Below the pieces are notes generated by a model. The model did no database searches. It was not told where the DNA came from and worked only from the letters and a program-made list of their open reading frames with translations. From Listeria farberi (GTDB lineage: Bacteria > Bacillota > Bacilli > Lactobacillales > Listeriaceae), in assembly GCF_014229245.1 (NCBI RefSeq), contig NZ_JAARZJ010000009.1, positions 62,001 to 126,000 on the forward strand: a stretch of 64,000 bases of DNA, written 5' to 3'. The first letter of the stretch is position 1. Each line of letters begins with the position of its first letter. Positions 58,421-64,000 of this stretch are shown here, one piece after another. Made by a program: the position numbers and the translations under genes.

Positions 58421-58459
58421 ATGGCGAATAATAATACTAAAGAGTTAATAGGAGAGTGA
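58421..58459 (+). CDS. Possible 12-codon leader ORF coupled to coiA
   Basis: ATG 58421 opens a short frame (MANNNTKELIGE) whose TGA at 58457-58459 overlaps the GTG at 58456 in a GTGA pattern. The only ribosome-like sequence, AAGGAA, is about 17 nt upstream of the ATG. It could allow coupled translation of coiA. Confidence 0.3.
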   Translation: MANNNTKELIGE

Positions 58460-59571
58460 TAATTATTTTTACAGCCAGAAATAACATGGGAGAAACTTTT
58501 ACTATTACTAAGAAGAATGTGGAACGAATTAAGCAAGAAGGAAAGCTATTTTGTAAAGCTTGTGCAAGTCCGGTAACTATAAAAGCAGGACAAATAAAAA
58601 TACCACATTTTGCTCATGAGAAAGCTATGAAATGCACCTTTGCTTCAGAAGGAGAGAGTGAAGAACACTTAGCGGCTAAAAAGCAAATCATGAGGTGGTT
58701 TTGTTATCAGCGTATTCCTGTCGAAGTAGAAAATTACTTTCCAGAAATAAATCGACAAGCAGATATTTTTGTGAATGGAAAGACCGTCATTGAATTTCAG
58801 TGTTCTTCTATTTCAATTAGTGAAATGGTTCAACGTACAATGGACTATTTATCGCTTGGCTTAGAAGTTCAATGGCTACTTGGCCAAGTAGTAAAGAAAG
58901 AGAAAGGTCGAATTTGTCTCTCTGCCTTCCAACAAGCATTTATTCAATCCGATAATAAACGGGGGTATCACTTTTGGCACTATTCTGCTGAGCGTGAAAT
59001 TTGTACGCTGTATTATCATTTAACATTTGAAAAAGGAAACCGTTTTTTCGCAAGCGAAATGAAGTTTTCTATGAAAGCACCTTTAACAGAATGGAATAAG
59101 AAGTTAGCTAGAATTATTTCACGCCATGCCTACGTCAAACGAGATAGAGAATTAGAAAGACAAAAAATCTGTTTTTACTATGCTAAATATAAAAAACATG
59201 GCCAATTTATGCAAAAATTATTTAATGCTGGTTATTACTTGCACTATTTACCGAAAGAAATTGGGATAGATTTAGAAGAACAATTTTTAGTTATAACACC
59301 TGCTGTTGAATGGCAATTTGACTTGTGGGAAAAATTTTTAAAAGGCTTAGAGAAGGGTGATACCTTTAGTGAGGTAAGTTTTTTAGAGAGTTTTGAGTCA
59401 GTTGTAACCCAGATACTAACTATTTGGTTATCTCCCAGTGAATGTTTGAAATTAGGGAAATCATATCTTTCTTATTTAATTAGTGAGGGAGTACTATCTA
59501 CAATACCAGAGAATCGATATCGAGTGAAACGGATAATGGTTTTTACACATGGCCAAGTGACGCAAATGTAA
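58456..59571 (+). CDS. coiA: Competence protein CoiA-like nuclease
   Basis: Up to 371 residues. N-terminal zinc-finger-like region (FCKACASPVTIKAG, then HFAH...KC), followed by a PD-(D/E)XK nuclease core (about 80-125): RQADIFVNGKTVIEFQCSS, with Asp and Glu-x-Gln in active-site order. CoiA acts in recombination of incoming DNA in competent streptococci. The start is uncertain: GTG 58456 directly abuts GGAGA, and ATT codons at 58462 and 58465 have better spacing. mecA, a competence regulator, is just upstream. Confidence 0.85.
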   Translation: MIIIFTARNNMGETFTITKKNVERIKQEGKLFCKACASPVTIKAGQIKIPHFAHEKAMKCTFASEGESEEHLAAKKQIMRWFCYQRIPVEVENYFPEINRQADIFVNGKTVIEFQCSSISISEMVQRTMDYLSLGLEVQWLLGQVVKKEKGRICLSAFQQAFIQSDNKRGYHFWHYSAEREICTLYYHLTFEKGNRFFASEMKFSMKAPLTEWNKKLARIISRHAYVKRDRELERQKICFYYAKYKKHGQFMQKLFNAGYYLHYLPKEIGIDLEEQFLVITPAVEWQFDLWEKFLKGLEKGDTFSEVSFLESFESVVTQILTIWLSPSECLKLGKSYLSYLISEGVLSTIPENRYRVKRIMVFTHGQVTQM

Positions 59572-59643
59572 TCATCTATTTTGCTTTTTTAGTTATTTTG
59601 GCTCATAATAAAAGCAAAATGATTATGGTTGGGGGTTTTAATA

Positions 59644-61449
59644 TTGAGTAAAACAAATGCACTACCTTTAAGAGAAGAAGTACCAGAAAATCTAACTTGG
59701 GATTTAACTACGATTTATCCGAATGATGAAGCATGGGAAAAAGCATTTTCGGATTTGCAAAAAATTACAGAAGAAAGTGAGCAGTTTAAAGGGCGTTTAG
59801 CAGAAAATAGCCAAACTCTTTATGAGGCACTTCAATTTCGAGATAATGCATATGATTTAATTAGTAATTTATATGTATATGCTCACTTAAAAATGGACCA
59901 AGATACAGCCAATGCGAAATATCAAGGCTTACATAGTCGTGCAGGAAGTTTAGTTACAAAGTTAATGTCTGCACTCTCTTACTATGACCCTGAAATTTTA
60001 GCTATGGATGAAAACGTGTTAAAACAATTTTTAAATGAGAATAAAGATTTACAATTATATGCTCATTTGTTAGAAGAATTAAATTTAAGTCGTCCATATA
60101 TTTTAAGTGAGAAGGAAGAAGCTTTACTAGCTAATGCTGGTGAAGTTCTTGGAAGTTCGTCCAATACATTTAATACCTTGAATAATGCAGATATGAAGTT
60201 TCCAACTATTAAAGATGAAAATGGAGAAGATATCGAAATTACTCATGGTCGTTATGGTAAGTTGTTAGAAAGTAATAATCCGCGAGTGCGCCGTGATGCA
60301 TTTCTTGGAGTGTATTCTGTTTACGAAGGATTAAAAAACACATTAGCATCTACTTTGAATGGACAAGTTAAAAAATCTAATTTTTATGCTTCTACACGAG
60401 GGTATACATCAGCGCGAGAAGCGGCTCTTTCTGGTAATCATATTCCTGAAACAGTATATGATTCGCTGTTGAAATCAGTGAATGCTAATGCAAGTTTACT
60501 TCATCGTTATGTGAAGTTACGCAAAGAGTTACTTGGTTTAGAAGAACTTCATATGTATGATCTTTATACACCACTTTCTGATGATGTTAATTTGGAGTTT
60601 ACTTATGAGGAAGCGAAAGAACTTGTGCTTGAAGCATTAAAACCACTTGGAGATGAATACCAAGCTATTTTAAAAGAGGCATTTGATAGTCGCTGGATTG
60701 ATGTGATGGAAAATAAAGGAAAACGTAGTGGAGCCTATTCTTCTGGTTCATATAGTACAAATCCATATATTTTACTCAACTGGCAGGATAATATTAATAA
60801 TGTCTACACACTTGCTCATGAATTAGGACATAGTGTCCATAGTTATTATACAAGAAAAAATCAACCGTTTGTTTATGGTGATTATTCGATTTTCTTAGCA
60901 GAAGTTGCTTCAACTACCAATGAAAATCTGTTAACTGATTATTTGCTTAAGAAATATGAAGATCCTAAGATACGGGCTTATTTATTAAATCACTATTTGG
61001 ATGGATTCAAGGGAACGGTTTTCCGTCAAACGCAATTTGCTGAATTTGAACATGCTATTCATCAAGCAGATCAACAAGGAGTTGCGTTAACTGCAGATTA
61101 CTTAACGGAAACATATTTTGATATTAATAAGAAGTATTACGGAGAAGCGATAGTTTATGATACTGAAATCGGTTATGAATGGTCTCGTATTCCGCATTTC
61201 TATATGAATTATTATGTGTTCCAATATGCGACTGGTTTTTCGGCTGCCTCTGCATTGAGTGCGAAAATTTTAACGGAAGGTCAAGAAGCGGTAACGGCGT
61301 ATATTGACTTTTTGAAAGCGGGAAGTTCGGATTATCCTATTGATGTGCTGAAAAAAGCAGGTGTTGATATGGCGACTCCTAATCCTGTAGATGATGCTTT
61401 AAAAGTATTTGAACAAAGATTAGATGAATTAGCAAAACTGGTTAAATAA
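59644..61449 (+). CDS. pepF: Oligoendopeptidase F (PepF)
   Basis: 601 residues from TTG 59644, which has GGGGG at proper distance. M3-family zinc metallopeptidase: the motif LAHELGHSVHSYY contains HExxH, with the third ligand Glu in FLAEVASTTNE. It cleaves short peptides in the cytoplasm, consistent with its position downstream of the Opp importer. It ends at a strong terminator. Confidence 0.95.
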   Translation: MSKTNALPLREEVPENLTWDLTTIYPNDEAWEKAFSDLQKITEESEQFKGRLAENSQTLYEALQFRDNAYDLISNLYVYAHLKMDQDTANAKYQGLHSRAGSLVTKLMSALSYYDPEILAMDENVLKQFLNENKDLQLYAHLLEELNLSRPYILSEKEEALLANAGEVLGSSSNTFNTLNNADMKFPTIKDENGEDIEITHGRYGKLLESNNPRVRRDAFLGVYSVYEGLKNTLASTLNGQVKKSNFYASTRGYTSAREAALSGNHIPETVYDSLLKSVNANASLLHRYVKLRKELLGLEELHMYDLYTPLSDDVNLEFTYEEAKELVLEALKPLGDEYQAILKEAFDSRWIDVMENKGKRSGAYSSGSYSTNPYILLNWQDNINNVYTLAHELGHSVHSYYTRKNQPFVYGDYSIFLAEVASTTNENLLTDYLLKKYEDPKIRAYLLNHYLDGFKGTVFRQTQFAEFEHAIHQADQQGVALTADYLTETYFDINKKYYGEAIVYDTEIGYEWSRIPHFYMNYYVFQYATGFSAASALSAKILTEGQEAVTAYIDFLKAGSSDYPIDVLKKAGVDMATPNPVDDALKVFEQRLDELAKLVK

Positions 61450-61470
61450 TACATTGTGAAAAATGCTAAA

Positions 61471-61513
61471 AAAAGACACGATCGCAAATGTAATGCATCG
61501 TGTCTTTTTAATA
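61471..61513 (+). terminator. pepF terminator
   Basis: AAAAGACACGAT / ATCGTGTCTTTT arms (12 bp), 14-nt loop, T-run. Confidence 0.9.
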
Positions 61514-61583
61514 TATTTTTTGAGTAATAGGAGCATTTGCGTAGCAGGACAAAGATTAACTACAAAAAACAATATGTGAACTA

Positions 61584-61612
61584 TTGAATTATACTCCTTT
61601 ATATGGTATATT
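61584..61612 (+). promoter_or_regulatory. Promoter of the candidate small RNA
   Basis: TTGAAT-17-TATATT with an extended -10 TGG immediately before TATATT. The predicted start is near 61619. Confidence 0.7.
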
Positions 61613-61618
61613 ATAACC

Positions 61619-61718
61619 GTGAAATAAATCACAAACAAATACCCCCTTTATTTGATTGTGTGAATTTCTCCTTTTGATTGCGCTGTAAGAAGCCGTGGCA
61701 TTTAGCTACGGCTTTTTA
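61619..61718 (+). ncRNA. Candidate small RNA (or attenuator) of about 100 nt with C-rich loop
   Basis: It lies between a promoter and a terminator (AAGCCGTGGC / GCTACGGCTT, T5). A hairpin at 61630-61660 has stems CACAA/TTGTG and CAAATA/TATTTG with one A-A mismatch and a 7-nt loop CCCCCTT. The following single strand has TTTCTCCTTTTG. Both C-rich stretches are complementary to Shine-Dalgarno sequences, the design of Gram-positive repressor RNAs such as the LhrC family. No ORF with a ribosome site is present. Confidence 0.6.
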
Positions 61719-61761
61719 CGTTACTTATGTTTACTAACTTAGAATTAAAGGAGGATTAAAA

Positions 61762-62028
61762 ATGAAACTTGAAGATGAAAAATTATTACAAGAGGTCCTT
61801 CTTTTTGCTAGAAGTGTAGATACAAAAATTAATGATATGTCGCTTGAAGTAATTGATTTTGGGGATCTTCGCAATTATACAAAGAATGAAGTATTACTTA
61901 CGCTTTACTGGTTGGAAGAAAATGGATATTTAACGAGAAACAATAACATTACAGAAAAAAGATATACGTTAACTTTAAAAGGCGAATTGTTATATGAACA
62001 TTTTCTCAAGATAAGTGAGAATGAGTAG
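61762..62028 (+). CDS. Small winged-helix-like protein, uncharacterised
   Basis: 88 residues with a helix-rich N-terminus, then YTKNEVLLTLYWLEENGYLTRN and a beta-wing-like YTLTLKGELLYEHF, the pattern of a winged-helix DNA-binding domain. AAAGGAGG is a strong ribosome site. It sits just upstream of the heme-binding operon with a terminator between. I know no function for it; regulation of the neighbouring genes is only a guess. Confidence 0.75.
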   Translation: MKLEDEKLLQEVLLFARSVDTKINDMSLEVIDFGDLRNYTKNEVLLTLYWLEENGYLTRNNNITEKRYTLTLKGELLYEHFLKISENE

Positions 62029-62046
62029 AGTCGTAAATATTTATTA

Positions 62047-62082
62047 ATCCGTGGATAAACGTTGCTGTCCATGGATTTTTTT
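62047..62082 (+). terminator. Terminator of the winged-helix gene
   Basis: AATCCGTGGA / TCCATGGATT arms (one G-U pair) with a 12-nt loop and T7. Confidence 0.85.
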
Positions 62083-62113
62083 GTTGTGGAGGATGTCGAA
62101 AAACAGAATATAG

Positions 62114-62143
62114 TTGACAATGATAATCATTATCAATTAAAAT
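62114..62143 (+). promoter_or_regulatory. hbp promoter overlapped by a Fur box
   Basis: TTGACA-18-TAAAAT is covered by GACAATGATAATCATTATC (62116-62134), which matches 18 of 19 positions of the classical Fur box. Iron-loaded Fur should repress the hbp operon. Confidence 0.92.
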
Positions 62144-62243
62144 GATAGTTGACGTATGAATTTTACATAATCTTTTACTTCACAAATGTCTGTGGGGGTT
62201 TTTTATAAATAGATGTTTTTTAATAAAGAAGGGAGAGTTAAGA

Positions 62244-62870
62244 GTGAAAAAAGTATTAGCCTTAGTTGCTTTTGTAGTTTTATTTAGTTTTTCTTTTCTT
62301 TCAGCTGGTGTAACGGCACAAGCTGCTCTGAAAGACGGAACTTATTCGGTTGATTATACAGTGCTTCAGGGGGATAGTGATTCAGTGTCAATGGCGAATG
62401 ACTATTTTGATAAGCCTGCAACAGTGACAGTAAATGGAGGGAAATCTACTGTTAGTTTGCAAGTAAATCATAGTAAGTGGATTACTGGTCTGTGGGTTGA
62501 GGGAAATGCGGTTAGTGTAACTTCGAAAAACACAGCGAGTGATACTAGAAAAGTGTCATTCCCAGTATCAACTTTAAGTAGTCCTGTTAATGCAAAAATT
62601 AAAGTGGATATTGATGATGACGGGTTAAATTATCATCATGAATATCAAATCCAGTTACGTTTTGATGAAGGTGCAGCTAAATCATCAGGTGCAGCTGTGA
62701 AATCTTCAGATAATAATAGTACAACAACGCCAGCAACTACAAGTGATTCAAATAATAAGGTAGCAAATCCAAAGTCTAGTGATTCTAGCAAAATGTTTTT
62801 ATATGGAATTATTTTTGTGGCCGCGGGGACAGGGTTAGTTTTACTTAAAAGACGTGCGATTTTTAAATAA
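62244..62870 (+). CDS. hbp1: Heme-binding NEAT-domain surface protein Hbp1
   Basis: 208 residues, GTG start with GGGAGAG upstream. Signal peptide (1-27, ending TAQA). One NEAT domain (about 29-150) with SMANDYFDKPATVTV and the heme-ligand pattern YHHEY (YxxxY). A Ser/Thr-rich spacer leads to NPKSS followed by a hydrophobic segment and KRR tail, the sorting signal of sortase B substrates. It should bind heme at the cell wall under iron limitation. The stop lies 12 nt before hbp2. Confidence 0.93.
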   Translation: MKKVLALVAFVVLFSFSFLSAGVTAQAALKDGTYSVDYTVLQGDSDSVSMANDYFDKPATVTVNGGKSTVSLQVNHSKWITGLWVEGNAVSVTSKNTASDTRKVSFPVSTLSSPVNAKIKVDIDDDGLNYHHEYQIQLRFDEGAAKSSGAAVKSSDNNSTTTPATTSDSNNKVANPKSSDSSKMFLYGIIFVAAGTGLVLLKRRAIFK

Positions 62871-62882
62871 AGGGGGATTATT

Positions 62883-64000
62883 ATGAAGAAATTATGGAAA
62901 AAAGGTTTTGTAGCATTTTTAGCTTTGACACTTATATTTCAATTGATACCTGGATTTGCCAGTGCGGCTGATTCTCGTCTAAAAGATGGCGGGGAGTATC
63001 AGGTTCAAGTGAATTTTTATAAAGATAACACTGGTAAGACAACGAAAGAATCTTCAGAAGCGGATAAATATATTGACCATACAGCTACAATTAAAGTGGA
63101 AAATGGTCAACCATATATGTACTTAACTATTACAAACAGTAACTATTGGCAAACAATGGCGGTTTCAAAAGATGGAACTCGTCCTGCAAAACCAACACAA
63201 GCAGAAGTTTATCAAGATAGCTACCAAGATGTTCAAACTGTTAGTACGGATGCAGCGAATAATACGCGTGTAGAGAAATTCAAGCTTAATTCTTTAGATG
63301 ACATTATTTTTTCTTATATGCACATTAAAGTAGATGCAATTAGTTATGATCACTGGTATCAAGTGGATTTAACCATTGATCCAAGTACTTTTAAAGTTAT
63401 TTCTGAACCGGCTGTTACTACACCAGTAACTCTGGCAGATGGAATTTATACGGTTCCGTTTGTAGCGAAAAAAGCAAATAATGACAGTAATTCAAGTATG
63501 CAAAATTATTTTGATAATCCTGCATGGTTGAAAGTGAAAAATGGCAAGAAAACTGTTGCAATGACAGTTAATGATAATAAAACGGTAACAGCTTTGAAGA
63601 CAAATCTTGCTGGTACTTTGCAAGATGTAAAGGTTGTATCTGAAGATAAAGATGCGAATACACGCATTGTCGAGTTTGAAGTAGAAGACTTAAACCAACC
63701 ACTTGCGGCTCATGTTAATTATGAAGCACCATTCAATGGTTCGGTGTATAAAGGACAAGCAGACTTCCGTTATGTTTTTGACTTAACGAAAGCAACAACA
63801 GCAAGTTCGTACCCAGGTAATGATGAAACGCCTCCTGTAGTAGATCCGGGTGAAACAAATCCGCCAGTGACAAAACCCGATCCAGGTACAACAAATCCGC
63901 CAGTGACGACACCGCCAACTACACCAAGTAAACCAGCAGTAGTTGATCCAAAAAATCTACTGAACAACCATACGTACTCCATTGATTTTGATGTGTTCAA
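62883..64000 (+). CDS. hbp2: Multi-NEAT heme-binding protein Hbp2/SvpA (3' end cut by window)
   Basis: The frame stays open for 372 codons to the window edge. Signal peptide (1-29, ASA). NEAT 1 (about 32-180) ends with YDHWYQVD, a YxxxY heme site. NEAT 2 (about 183-300; LADGIYTVPFVA...) has YEAPF at the corresponding place, so the second Tyr is Phe there. A Pro/Thr linker with two NPPVT repeats follows (about 315-345), and another NEAT domain begins (NNHTYSIDFDVF). The start follows AAAGGGGG. The missing end should carry the sortase B signal. Confidence 0.93.
   Translation, partial: MKKLWKKGFVAFLALTLIFQLIPGFASAADSRLKDGGEYQVQVNFYKDNTGKTTKESSEADKYIDHTATIKVENGQPYMYLTITNSNYWQTMAVSKDGTRPAKPTQAEVYQDSYQDVQTVSTDAANNTRVEKFKLNSLDDIIFSYMHIKVDAISYDHWYQVDLTIDPSTFKVISEPAVTTPVTLADGIYTVPFVAKKANNDSNSSMQNYFDNPAWLKVKNGKKTVAMTVNDNKTVTALKTNLAGTLQDVKVVSEDKDANTRIVEFEVEDLNQPLAAHVNYEAPFNGSVYKGQADFRYVFDLTKATTASSYPGNDETPPVVDPGETNPPVTKPDPGTTNPPVTTPPTTPSKPAVVDPKNLLNNHTYSIDFDVF

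Larger units (their letters stand above)
61450..61761. other. Intergenic region between pepF and the winged-helix gene
   Basis: 312 nt without a protein gene. It holds the pepF terminator and then a complete transcription unit: a strong promoter (61584-61612), a hairpin with a C-rich loop, and a terminator. The terminator lies 44 nt before the next gene, so it may instead be an attenuator of that gene. Confidence 0.7.

Noticed and set aside
63733-64000. Two minus-strand open frames opposite hbp2, one rich in Gly/Val/Ser
   Set aside because: They mirror the Pro/Thr linker of hbp2 and have no ribosome site; the plus-strand frame encodes recognisable NEAT domains.

Overview
This is a low-GC (about 36-37 %), gene-dense chromosomal segment of a Gram-positive Bacillota bacterium. 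Gene content and order point to the genus Listeria: an Hbp/Svp heme-binding NEAT operon behind a Fur box with an NPKSS-type sortase-B signal, a PrsA2-like foldase, a GW-module glucosaminidase, a qui (shikimate/protocatechuate) cluster, and the opp-trpS-ohr-fab-clpB-hem-ecs-prsA-yha series shared with Bacillus. The PrsA2-like protein is 291 aa and differs at several residues from the L. monocytogenes PrsA2 I remember, so I call it Listeria sensu stricto without fixing the species. Both window edges cut genes: an AlkD-like glycosylase on the left and the multi-NEAT protein hbp2/svpA on the right.

Layout. 1-3.1 kb: DNA alkylation repair (AlkD-like, AdaA, Ogt) with a VOC protein and an RluA pseudouridine synthase. 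3.1-5.5 kb: a YtrA-type GntR repressor and the ABC exporter it probably controls. 5.5-13.1 kb: a shikimate/quinate catabolic locus with two MFS carriers, a shikimate dehydrogenase, an OYE-type flavoenzyme, a dehydroshikimate-dehydratase-like TIM barrel and a divergent LysR regulator (QuiR). 13.1-16 kb: a CNNM/CorC transporter with an elaborate leader, a Mn-type CDF exporter and a degenerate arsenate-reductase-like protein. 16.3-28.7 kb: class A PBP, a YxlEFG-like ABC module, fumC, yheB, yheA and the yhaO-yhaN-yhaM nuclease group. 28.7-36.1 kb: prsA, a DUF3267-like protein, yhaH, hit, ecsAB, an HmoB-like heme monooxygenase, hemE and hemH. 36.3-44.4 kb: small regulator, GNAT, HAD, BI-1-like membrane protein, clpB, gpmA, DUF2929 protein, autolysin. 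44.5-49.6 kb: fabH, fabF, ohrR-ohr, T-box-controlled trpS, DUF3899-like protein. 50.2-61.4 kb: oppABCDF, an extra secreted Cys protein, spxA, mecA, coiA, pepF. 61.5-64 kb: a candidate small RNA, a winged-helix protein, and hbp1-hbp2.

Regulatory sites can be read directly at many genes: a CtsR heptad pair at clpB, a FapR-like box at fabH, CodY-like palindromes at oppA, an OhrR-like site at ohrR, a Trp T-box at trpS, a Fur box at hbp1, sigma-B-type promoters at spxA and the HmoB-like gene, and inverted operators at the GntR and qui loci. Together the segment links stress proteolysis (ClpB, Spx, MecA), secretion and cell wall (PrsA, Ecs, PBP, autolysin), oligopeptide import and heme/iron metabolism.

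The most promising undescribed signal is a promoter-terminator unit at 61584-61718 with no ORF. Its predicted RNA displays a CCCCCTT hairpin loop and has 12-14 nt of complementarity to the Shine-Dalgarno region of hbp2, about 1.2 kb downstream. Others are the leader of the CNNM gene, a secreted Cys protein inserted between opp and spx with a 30-bp perfect inverted repeat reaching into its last codons, an active-site-less ArsC homologue, and a paired inverted operator in the qui intergenic region.
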